From NCBI GenBank assembly GCA_964410625.1, contig CAYPHY010000058.1:1-26330 (forward strand): a stretch of DNA of 26,330 nt, in the 5' to 3' direction. Under the pieces are notes generated by a model that saw only the letters and a list, made by a program, of their open reading frames with translations, had not been told where the DNA came from and ran no database searches. Origin of the DNA: CAYPHY01 sp964410625 (GTDB lineage: Bacteria; Chloroflexota; Anaerolineae; Promineifilales; Promineifilaceae). Each line of letters starts with the position of its first letter. The first letter of the stretch is position 1. Below, one piece after another: positions 1-6,872 of the stretch. Position numbers and translations under genes: made by a program.

Positions 1-31
1 GTTTTGGCGTACAGTCACCATTCGCGTTAAA

Positions 32-55
32 GTAGGGGCAACCCTTGTGGTTGCC
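32..55. repeat. Small intergenic palindrome, GTAGGGGCAACC type
   Basis: GTAGGGGCAACC is followed by a 7-bp inverted repeat (GGCAACC at 37-43, GGTTGCC at 49-55, 5-nt loop). The same GTAGGG + palindrome design recurs in a more elaborate form at 1679-1731, so this is probably one member of a dispersed family rather than a gene-specific terminator. Confidence 0.5.
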
Positions 56-84
56 TAGAATCATCAATTGTCAGAGCAGCGTTG

Positions 85-103
85 GGCAGGTTTAAGACCT
101 GCC
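85..103. repeat. Hairpin upstream of the aldo/keto reductase start
   Basis: GGCAGGT (85-91) and ACCTGCC (97-103) form a perfect 7-bp stem with a TTAAG loop. It lies 30 nt before the chosen start codon of the next gene and may be a leader hairpin or another intergenic repeat. An in-frame ATG at 82 would have to translate through it, which argues against that start. Confidence 0.5.
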
Positions 104-132
104 TCTGCGATAGGTTCTCGGAATTAGAGCGT

Positions 133-1128
133 ATGCAACTACGATCACTCGGCCGCACCAACCTGAAAGTCACGCCCATCGGCCTCGGTCTGGCCGCGCT
201 GGGGCGGCCCGGCTATATCAACTTCGGCCATGCCGACGACCTCGACCATAGCTACGAAGTGGAGGAGATGCGCGAACGCGCTCATACGGTTTTGGATGCC
301 GCCTGGGACAGCGGTATACGCTACTTTGACGCCGCCCGTTCCTATGGGCTGGCCGAGGATTTCTTGGGTTCCTGGCTCAATACACGAAATATCTCCCCTG
401 ATGAAGTGACGATTGGCTCCAAATGGGGATACACCTATACGGCCGATTGGCAAGTCGAGGCTGAGAAACATGAAGTCAAAGAGCACTCCTTGCCCGTCTT
501 GCAACTCCAAATCGAGGAGAGCAAGGGGAACTTGGGCAACTACCTTGACCTCTACCAAATCCACTCCGCCACGCTCGATAGTGGCGTGCTGGAAAACAGG
601 GCCGTCCTCGACGAATTGGCACGGTTGAAGGAGCAAGGCATGGTGATCGGTCTTTCGCTCAGCGGCCCGCAGCAAGCGGAGACACTGCGGCGAGCGATGG
701 AAGTCCAATACGACGGCGAAGCGTTGTTCGGCGCAGTGCAAGCGACCTGGAACCTGCTGGCGCGTGAAGCGGAAGATGCGCTATACGAAGCGGCACAGGC
801 AGGGATGAGTGTGATCGTAAAGGAGGCGTTGGCTAACGGCCGCCTCACCCCGCGCAACGACAACCCCGCCTTCGCTGCCAAGCGGGCTGTGCTGGAAAGG
901 GCGGCGGCCGAGTTGTCTACCACCATCGATGCGCTGTCTATCGCCGCCGCCCTCGCCCAACCGTGGGCCGCGGTTGTCCTCAGTGGCGCGGCCACCACCG
1001 AACACCTGCGTTCCAACATCGCCGCGCTGCGAGTCACTTGGAATGAGGAAACGGCCGCGCAATTGGATACTCTAGTCGAACCGCCAGAGCAATATTGGCA
1101 TACCCGCAGCAATCTACAGTGGAATTGA
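133..1128 (+). CDS. Aldo/keto reductase
   Basis: A 331-residue cytosolic NAD(P)H-dependent oxidoreductase of the aldo/keto reductase superfamily (TIM barrel), which interconverts aldehydes or ketones and alcohols. The family catalytic tetrad can be read: Asp66 and Tyr71 (in YFDAARSYG), Lys97 (GSKWGY) and His144 (LYQIHSA). The N-terminus LGRTNLKVTPIGLG is the usual first strand. The start at 133 is preferred over an in-frame ATG at 82, because the extra 17 residues are unlike the family and are encoded by hairpin DNA. The arrangement resembles the sugar-dehydrogenase (D-threo-aldose/L-fucose) subgroup, but the substrate cannot be told from sequence. The pentapeptide-repeat gene follows after 2 nt, so the two are probably co-transcribed. 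Confidence 0.92.
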   Translation: MQLRSLGRTNLKVTPIGLGLAALGRPGYINFGHADDLDHSYEVEEMRERAHTVLDAAWDSGIRYFDAARSYGLAEDFLGSWLNTRNISPDEVTIGSKWGYTYTADWQVEAEKHEVKEHSLPVLQLQIEESKGNLGNYLDLYQIHSATLDSGVLENRAVLDELARLKEQGMVIGLSLSGPQQAETLRRAMEVQYDGEALFGAVQATWNLLAREAEDALYEAAQAGMSVIVKEALANGRLTPRNDNPAFAAKRAVLERAAAELSTTIDALSIAAALAQPWAAVVLSGAATTEHLRSNIAALRVTWNEETAAQLDTLVEPPEQYWHTRSNLQWN

Positions 1129-1130
1129 CG

Positions 1131-1643
1131 ATGCGAAAACTAACCCAGGAAGAGATTATTGCCAGCGCCAAAGTGCTACATGCCAGCAAGTTGATGCTCT
1201 CCAATCAAGACCTGAGTGGGCTTGATTTGTCAGAGATGAATCTAATCGGAACCACGCTAAAAAACTGCAACTTACAGCAAACCAACCTGTCCGGCGCGCA
1301 GTTATCGGGGGCCAAGTTGGAATATGCCGATCTGCGCGGTGCAGACCTGGCCAACACCGATCTGAGCAAAGCCGACCTCTATCGTGCCAATCTGGCTGGG
1401 ACACGATTGGAAGGGACTAACATGGCGGGGGCTTATCTGGGTAGTGCTGACCTGCGTGGTGTTGTCTTTGACGGTGTGGACTTAATCGAGGCCAACCTTC
1501 ACTTTAGTGACCTGCGCGGCGCAGATTTAAGTGGAGCGACCCTATTCGGCGCAAACCTCAAGCAGGCTCGCTATAACAGCAGGACGAAATGGCCCGAAGG
1601 GCTATTCCCGGAAATCAGCGGCGCTATCCTCTTTGAAAAGTGA
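1131..1643 (+). CDS. Pentapeptide-repeat protein
   Basis: A 170-residue protein made almost entirely of A(D/N)LXX pentapeptide repeats from about residue 30 to 155 (for example ADLRG, ADLAN, ADLYR, ANLAG, ADLSG). These predict a right-handed quadrilateral beta-helix. There is no signal peptide or membrane segment, so it is probably cytosolic. Family members range from DNA-gyrase-protecting DNA mimics (Qnr, MfpA) to proteins of unknown role. Nothing here identifies it as a gyrase protector, and the surface is not obviously acidic enough to claim DNA mimicry. The start at 1131 lies 2 nt after the reductase stop. An in-frame ATG at 1095, inside the reductase, is less likely. The function is unknown. 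Confidence 0.9.
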   Translation: MRKLTQEEIIASAKVLHASKLMLSNQDLSGLDLSEMNLIGTTLKNCNLQQTNLSGAQLSGAKLEYADLRGADLANTDLSKADLYRANLAGTRLEGTNMAGAYLGSADLRGVVFDGVDLIEANLHFSDLRGADLSGATLFGANLKQARYNSRTKWPEGLFPEISGAILFEK

Positions 1644-1678
1644 GCCAGGGGACAAGCTGGTAGCGTGACGACAACCCT

Positions 1679-1731
1679 CGTAGCGACAATCCTCCGGATT
1701 GTCACGGACAAACCGGAGGTTTGTCCCTACG
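1679..1731. repeat. Composite double-hairpin intergenic element
   Basis: Two consecutive 19-nt hairpins, each with 8-bp stems and 3-nt loops: GACAATCC-TCC-GGATTGTC (1685-1703) and GACAAACC-GGA-GGTTTGTC (1707-1725). Both are enclosed by outer arms CGTAG (1679-1683) and CTACG (1727-1731). The element fills the space between convergent genes and could act as a bidirectional terminator. It also contains the TAG stop of the minus-strand PKD/CAP gene (1727-1729). Confidence 0.75.
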
Positions 1732-4111
1732 GCTCAGGCGAGGGTGTATAAACGGGTGGCGTTGGCGTCACAATCGGCGGTAGGGCAATTGGCGGGTCTG
1801 TCGGAATGGGGGGCAGTGGCGTTGGCTGCGGTGTCGCCGAAGCCTCCGCAGTCGGCGTGACAAGCGGTACCCCGGCCGTCGGCGACACCGTTGTCGTAAT
1901 TACCGGCGTAACCACCGGCGTAGCCTCCAGGGTGGCAACGGCCGCATTCGGATCAGGGCGGAAGACAACCGACCGCCGTTCGCTCTCAACCAAAACCGCC
2001 CCACGGCCGTCCTCCAGGCGCACAAACCAATCAAAGCTGTTGATGGAAGTGACGGCCGCGCTCTGCGCCCCACTCCCTCGTTGCGAAGCCACCCCCTCAT
2101 AGGCGGCCGACAGCACAAAACGACTGCCATATACCGGTTGTGTGATCCGGCCGAGGCGCAACTGCTCATCGCCGCGCTGCAAATAGACCACAAACTGCTG
2201 ATCGGAGGCTAAAGGTAACGGCCAGGTCCAGGCATAGTTCAGGAAGTCAGTATCATAGGCGTTGACCCCGCTGACCGGCTCCTGGACGCGCAAGGTCGGC
2301 TGGGCCGGGGAAGCGTGGCGATTGCCAAACTCGGCCGTCCAATGCCAGATATTGCGCGTGGCATAATCTTCGGCATACCCCACGCCGACATCAGTGGCAT
2401 AGCGATTGAGGATCATACTGCGGTGGGCTTCACTATTCACCCAAAACTCCACCGCCTCGCGCGGATCGGCAAAGCCCCAGGCGGTGGCCTCCCCGGCATA
2501 GCCTCCCGGATAGCCAAAACGCAGCAGACGCTCGGCCGGAGCCGTCCCATCGCTGCCCACATGGGGGGAATCAGGGTAGTAAGCTTTATCTTGCGAATGG
2601 TATTGCGCCGCCGCACTCAGCTCTTGCCGGTACTCCAGCGGAGGTAGCTCAAAGACCCGCCGCGCTTCGTTGAGATAGATCAGTAGCTGCTCGGCCGCCG
2701 TCGCACCCGGTGGCAACTGCACCGGCGTAAGGGAAAATGCCCCCTCCAGCGTCACCGGCTCCAACGGGACGGCTAACCCTTCCACGGCCGTCGTACCGCT
2801 GGCCTCTGTCCCCTCCATCTCAGCCGCCACATCCCCCGCCGCCACAATATCCTGGGCGACGAAGGAAAGAAAGACTGAGGAGGTGCCAGGAAGCACCTGT
2901 ATCCAGCGCCCGACTTCGGTCTCGGCAAAGCCATTGTCGGCAACCAGGGTGATGTAGTAATCGCCGGGGCGTTGGTAAAGATGGCTGATTTGCACCCCTT
3001 CGTGGCGGCGGCCGTCGCCCATCTCCCAACGGTAAGCGGTCACGCTTTCATCCCCCAACGCCTGGGCCAATAACGGCTGCCCAACGGCCACCGTCTCCGG
3101 CACAACGAGATCGGCAACCGGCGGCACACCCACCTCGACCGTCATAAACGCTTCGGATCGACCGAACTCATTCTCGACCACCAACTGCACATCGTAGACG
3201 CCGGGAGCGTGGTACACATGCGTCGGCTGCGCTTCATCCGCGGCGTTGCCCCCATCACCAAAGTCCCAGCGCAGGCGCAACGGCGGGCTGCCGCCCCCCA
3301 CGCTCTGGAAACGGACGGGTTGACCGACGCCGGGTGAAGCATCATCGGCCGTCAAGTTCGCCACCGGATGGGGGACGACATTCAAGACCGCGCTGCGCGA
3401 TGTCTGCCCCAAGGGGTTGGTCACCGTCAGCGTGATCTGGTGCTGCCCCGCTGCGGCAAAGACAACTGCCGGAGTGGGGAGGTCTACCCGGCGGCCGTCA
3501 CCCAGGTCCCACACATACCCGAATGGCCCGGAGCCGGAGACCTCTGCCTCCAGCGTAATGGGCTGGCCGACTGCGATCTGCGTGCGCGTGAGGATGTTTT
3601 GAATCAGCGGCAAAATGCCGACCCACATCGTCGCGTTAGCCCCATACTCCAGCCCATTTTGCACCAGCACCGCCTGCACCACCTGTTCGGCGCGGGTCAA
3701 GTCGGCCGTTGTCACTCGCAGCGGTATGGTAAATTGTTGCTGGCTATTGGGGGCAAGCACGGGCAACCAGTTGATTGAATTGGCTTGCAGGTTGATCGTC
3801 GCCCCAGCGGGCAACGTACTGACATCAGGGCTAAGGCGTGGGGGAAGCAAGAGCTGTAACGTGGGGACGGCCGAAGCCGTGCCGCGATTAAAGAGCGTCG
3901 CGGTCACCTGCACCACATCCCCCGGCTGTGCGATAGGGGGTTCGATCTTCACTTCCAGAGCGAGTTCGCCATTATCCGCCCTGGCGATCCCCGTATATCG
4001 AGCAGCCAGGGTTGGCCGGACTGCAGCACGCTGGAACAGAAGCAAGACCAGCAAACTGCCCAGAATTGCCCCCAGGGACAACAAACGATAGAGGCGAGGC
4101 GGCCGTCTCAT
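1727..4111 (-). CDS. Membrane-anchored PKD-repeat and CAP-domain surface protein
   Basis: A 794-residue exported protein. A short basic N-terminus is followed by a hydrophobic segment (about residues 11-29, GAILGSLLVLLLF) that acts as a signal or membrane anchor. A DUF11/NEW3-like beta-sandwich (about 50-165) precedes three PKD domains (about 175-246, 251-327, 333-407) with the signatures WDLGDG, WDFGDG and WEMGDG. A CAP/SCP (cysteine-rich secretory/PR-1) domain spans about 472-597, with the expected polar cavity residues His504 or His517, Glu541 and His563. The last 60 residues are a Pro/Thr-rich tail. The start at 4111 (MRRPPRL) is chosen because the 14 upstream in-frame residues would spoil the signal sequence. 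The role is inferred to be extracellular (adhesion, wall binding or lipid/ligand binding). CAP domains in bacteria are common but rarely characterised. The gene stands alone, convergent with the pentapeptide gene. Confidence 0.88.
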   Translation of the reverse strand: MRRPPRLYRLLSLGAILGSLLVLLLFQRAAVRPTLAARYTGIARADNGELALEVKIEPPIAQPGDVVQVTATLFNRGTASAVPTLQLLLPPRLSPDVSTLPAGATINLQANSINWLPVLAPNSQQQFTIPLRVTTADLTRAEQVVQAVLVQNGLEYGANATMWVGILPLIQNILTRTQIAVGQPITLEAEVSGSGPFGYVWDLGDGRRVDLPTPAVVFAAAGQHQITLTVTNPLGQTSRSAVLNVVPHPVANLTADDASPGVGQPVRFQSVGGGSPPLRLRWDFGDGGNAADEAQPTHVYHAPGVYDVQLVVENEFGRSEAFMTVEVGVPPVADLVVPETVAVGQPLLAQALGDESVTAYRWEMGDGRRHEGVQISHLYQRPGDYYITLVADNGFAETEVGRWIQVLPGTSSVFLSFVAQDIVAAGDVAAEMEGTEASGTTAVEGLAVPLEPVTLEGAFSLTPVQLPPGATAAEQLLIYLNEARRVFELPPLEYRQELSAAAQYHSQDKAYYPDSPHVGSDGTAPAERLLRFGYPGGYAGEATAWGFADPREAVEFWVNSEAHRSMILNRYATDVGVGYAEDYATRNIWHWTAEFGNRHASPAQPTLRVQEPVSGVNAYDTDFLNYAWTWPLPLASDQQFVVYLQRGDEQLRLGRITQPVYGSRFVLSAAYEGVASQRGSGAQSAAVTSINSFDWFVRLEDGRGAVLVESERRSVVFRPDPNAAVATLEATPVVTPVITTTVSPTAGVPLVTPTAEASATPQPTPLPPIPTDPPIALPPIVTPTPPVYTPSPEP

Positions 4112-4186
4112 GCTCCAGCAGTGTAACAAAGAGCAAGCGACAATACAAGCCACTTTTCACGCATCTTTGAGGCGAAGGAGTGGGGA

Positions 4187-4205
4187 TGACAAGGTGACAA
4201 GGTGA
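4187..4205. repeat. TGACAAGG tandem repeat, copy 1
   Basis: TGACAAGG occurs twice followed by TGA, a 19-nt unit that matches 9602-9620 at 18 of 19 positions. It lies in the 260-bp divergent spacer between the PKD/CAP gene and the coiled-coil gene. Confidence 0.6.
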
Positions 4206-4249
4206 TCATTCATTCACCTACTCATCCTTCATACCTCATCCCCCTTCCA

Positions 4250-4279
4250 TTAGCAGCCATATAGTACACATGTTATAAT
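4250..4279 (+). promoter_or_regulatory. Predicted extended -10 promoter for the coiled-coil gene
   Basis: TGTTATAAT (4271-4279) is a perfect extended -10 (TGnTATAAT). A weak -35, TTAGCA (4250-4255), lies 18 nt upstream. The predicted transcript begins near 4286, giving a leader of about 85 nt before the ATG at 4372. This is one of the few consensus -10 elements in the window. Confidence 0.55.
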
Positions 4280-4371
4280 GATGAGAGTTATGTCATTCGA
4301 TTGCCGCTTGTGTTAGAATTTTCCGCGCTGCTGGTAAGCTGGCACGAAAGATTAAACCAAGGTATAGAGCC

Positions 4372-5832
4372 ATGAGTGCGTCCAATCTGCCTCAAGACAG
4401 TCTGGAGCAACGTGAAGATCATTCGCAAACAAAACAGCCTCCCCAGCCACGACGCTGGTTGGGTATCTTCACACGTCGCAATCAGCATCATTCATCCGAG
4501 GTTGAGGACGAGCGGGATAATTCGTTAGCGGCGGCCGTTGAAGAAAACGAAATGCCGCTAGCGCTACAGACACACGTTGCCGGGGCGAACAACGAGGTTG
4601 CCAATGATGCTAGTTTGGCAAACTATGCCGCTTCCAATCATGAAGTTGCTCCTCCCCAGACCGCGTCACCTCCTGCGGCGAACGACATGAATCAAACGGC
4701 CGACACCAATACCATCCCCGCAGAACAAACCAGCCAGATTGAGTTTTTAACTACCGAACTGGAAGCCCTTCGCGCTCAATTGGCCGAGCGGGATGAGGCG
4801 CTGCAAGCACAACTCAATATCGGAGCGGAGCAGCGGGCGGCGTTGGAAGCCTTGCGGGGCAATAACGAAGCACTTGAAACTGAGTTACACATGGCCCAGG
4901 CCAAAATTGAGCAAATGGCGCTCGACCAGGAAAACCTGGAGGCGGCCCTGACCGCCAGCATCCAACACGCGGCCGAACAACAAGATGCGTTGGTGCGCTG
5001 GCAAGAGCTGGCCGAGTCGGCCGATGAGTGTGTGACCGGCCTGGAAAAGCAAGTCACCTACTTACAGCAAGCCCTCCACGATTGCAACGACCAGCGGGAG
5101 AGCCTGCACCAGGAGTATGAAGAAGCGTCCCAGGCCCTGGCCCGCGCCGAAGAACAGTTAGAATCGCTCAACCATCACCAGGAGACGGCCGCCCAGTTAG
5201 AGCAAGCGCAACAACGGATCAGCGAATTGGAGCAATCGCAGGCAGCGGCGACCGAAAAACTGACCTGGTATGAGTCATCTTTATCCAACAATCGTCGCGC
5301 CCTAATTCGAGCCGGACTACAGCTTGGGGAGCAAGAAAAGGCACTGCGAGCGACGCGCGAGGAATTGGCATCGCGAGAACAGACAATCGGCCGTTCCCGC
5401 ACGACCTTTGCACGCCTGGCGGCCGGTCTGCGGCTGAAACAGAGCAGCGAGAAGCAGCTACAAGAGAAGGTCAGCCAACTCAGCAGCCGTATATCTGAAG
5501 AAAGGGCGCAATGGTATAAGGCGTTGAAACGAAACGAACAACAATTGGCTGCCACGGAGAAGGAGTTAGACCATTTCTGGCAAGGCTACCGCGCCCAGGG
5601 GCAACGCCTGGCAGACGTCCAGGCCGCGCTGCTCGACCGCGAACAGGCTTTAGCCGAAAGCAGAACGCGCCTGCAACAACAAACACAGTTGCTGCAATGG
5701 ATGCGCCAGGCGGCCGATGAGCGCATCACCCAACTCGAAGAAAGCCTATCCCAAGCCGAACAACAAATCCGCGACCTGAAGCTAGTCGTCGAACGACGCG
5801 CGAAGCGGGAAGCGGCCGACGGTGAGCGGTAG
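4372..5832 (+). CDS. Long coiled-coil protein of unknown function
   Basis: A 486-residue protein with no recognisable enzymatic domain, signal peptide or membrane segment. Residues 1 to about 120 are polar and low-complexity (rich in Asn, Ala, Glu, Gln), probably disordered. From about 122 to 480 the sequence is almost continuous heptad-pattern coiled coil rich in Glu, Gln, Leu, Ala and Arg, with many LE/AQLE/EEQL stretches. A short break around residues 298-312 (TWYESSLSNNRR) is the clearest interruption. Such an architecture suggests a cytoplasmic filament, scaffold or polarity protein. Similarity to SMC or intermediate-filament-like proteins would only reflect composition. The last codons run into a simple repeat that supplies the stop. 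It is expressed from its own predicted promoter and lies 91 nt upstream of the MTA phosphorylase gene. Confidence 0.8.
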   Translation: MSASNLPQDSLEQREDHSQTKQPPQPRRWLGIFTRRNQHHSSEVEDERDNSLAAAVEENEMPLALQTHVAGANNEVANDASLANYAASNHEVAPPQTASPPAANDMNQTADTNTIPAEQTSQIEFLTTELEALRAQLAERDEALQAQLNIGAEQRAALEALRGNNEALETELHMAQAKIEQMALDQENLEAALTASIQHAAEQQDALVRWQELAESADECVTGLEKQVTYLQQALHDCNDQRESLHQEYEEASQALARAEEQLESLNHHQETAAQLEQAQQRISELEQSQAAATEKLTWYESSLSNNRRALIRAGLQLGEQEKALRATREELASREQTIGRSRTTFARLAAGLRLKQSSEKQLQEKVSQLSSRISEERAQWYKALKRNEQQLAATEKELDHFWQGYRAQGQRLADVQAALLDREQALAESRTRLQQQTQLLQWMRQAADERITQLEESLSQAEQQIRDLKLVVERRAKREAADGER

Positions 5833-5880
5833 GCAGTAAGCAGTAGAAGTAAGCGGTAGGTGGTAGTTAGTAGGTGGAGA
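5826..5880. repeat. Degenerate AGTAGGCAGTAAGC simple repeat
   Basis: A run of imperfect AGTA/GGTAG/GCAGTAAG units (for example GGTAGGCAGTAAGCAGTAG) begins inside the last codons of the coiled-coil gene and fills most of the spacer to the next gene. The TAG stop of the upstream gene (5830-5832) is part of the repeat. Confidence 0.55.
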
Positions 5881-5923
5881 AAGTAACAATCAATTACTAC
5901 TTACCGAATAGAGCAAGATTAAT

Positions 5924-6799
5924 ATGAGTGACATCGAACTAGCCGTCATTGGTGGCAGCGGCCTTTATAACATGGCCGAATTAACCGAGATTGAGGAGGT
6001 GCGGCTCGATACGCCTTTCGGAGCGCCTTCGGACGCGATTACAGTGGGGACATTGCACGGCCGCCGGGTGGCCTTTTTGCCGCGCCACGGCCGCGGCCAT
6101 CTGCTCAACCCGAGCGAAGTCCCCTATTGCGCTAATATTTACGCGCTGAAGTCATTGGGCGTGCGCTATATCATCAGCGTCAGCGCCTGTGGCTCGCTGC
6201 GCGAACGGTATGCGCCCGGTCACATCGTCATCCCCGACCAGTTGGTGGACTTCACCAAGGGCGTTCGCCAGCGTAGTTTTTTCCATGACGGTCTGGTGGC
6301 CCATGTCTCCGTTGCCCATCCCTTCTCGCCTGAATTAAGCCAGGCCCTGGCTGCGGCGGTAGAGGCGGCCGGAGGAACGGTGCATCGCGGCGGCACTTTC
6401 ATCACCATCGAGGGGCCGCGCTTTAGCACCAAAGGGGAGTCGGAACTGTTCCGGCAATGGGGGATGGACATCATCGGCATGACCACCAGCCCGGAAGCGT
6501 TTCTGGCGGCCGAAGCGGAAATCGCCTACGCTTGCATGGCCCACATCACCGACTACGATGTCTGGCACGAAACGGAAGAACCCGTCACTGTGGAGATGGT
6601 CATCCGCGTTCTGCTCGGCAACACAACGGTGGCGCAGGCGGCAATCAGCCACCTCGTCCAGCAGATGGACACCTGGCGCGGCGACTACCCCGTCCACAGC
6701 GCCCTGCAAGACGCCCTGATCACCGACCGCAGTCGCATCCCCCCCACCATTCAAGAGCGACTACAACTACTCACCGGTAAGTATCTCAGTGGCGAGTGA
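5924..6799 (+). CDS. mtnP: S-methyl-5'-thioadenosine phosphorylase
   Basis: A 291-residue cytosolic enzyme of purine nucleoside phosphorylase family 2. It cleaves 5'-methylthioadenosine (from polyamine synthesis and related SAM reactions) with phosphate to adenine and 5-methylthioribose-1-phosphate, the entry to methionine salvage. Visible motifs are GGSGLY (10-15, phosphate loop), PRHGRGH (53-59), TIEGPRFSTKGES (161-173) and GMTTSPE (185-191). TDYDVW (209-214) carries the paired Asp residues (210 and 212) that contact the adenine base and separate adenine-specific from 6-oxopurine-specific enzymes. Length and motif order match the family. No other salvage genes (mtnA, mtnK) are adjacent. The final residues KYLSGE are encoded by the start of a GAGTGAC-type repeat. 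Confidence 0.93.
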   Translation: MSDIELAVIGGSGLYNMAELTEIEEVRLDTPFGAPSDAITVGTLHGRRVAFLPRHGRGHLLNPSEVPYCANIYALKSLGVRYIISVSACGSLRERYAPGHIVIPDQLVDFTKGVRQRSFFHDGLVAHVSVAHPFSPELSQALAAAVEAAGGTVHRGGTFITIEGPRFSTKGESELFRQWGMDIIGMTTSPEAFLAAEAEIAYACMAHITDYDVWHETEEPVTVEMVIRVLLGNTTVAQAAISHLVQQMDTWRGDYPVHSALQDALITDRSRIPPTIQERLQLLTGKYLSGE

Positions 6800-6868
6800 C
6801 GAGTGATGAGTGACGAGTAAAAGCTTACTCTCCACTCTCCACTCTCCACTCTCCACTCTCCACTCTCC
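6790..6868. repeat. Two adjoining heptamer tandem-repeat tracts
   Basis: Imperfect GAGTGAC/GAGTGAT units (about 6790-6819) overlap the mtnP stop codon. They are followed from about 6829 by roughly five and a half perfect head-to-tail copies of the heptamer CTCTCCA. The tract ends 5 nt before the ATG of the SEDS-PBP gene and occupies the position where a ribosome binding site is expected. Such heptamer arrays resemble the short tandemly repeated repetitive sequences described in cyanobacteria. Confidence 0.85.
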
Positions 6869-6872
6869 TCCC

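Noticed and set aside
82..132. Longer N-terminus for the aldo/keto reductase from ATG 82
   Set aside because: The extra 17 residues are encoded by a perfect hairpin and do not resemble the family, which begins at the LGRTNLKV strand.
552..1112. Long open frame on the minus strand inside the aldo/keto reductase gene
   Set aside because: It is antisense to a gene with intact catalytic motifs, and its Ser/Arg-rich composition has no family features.
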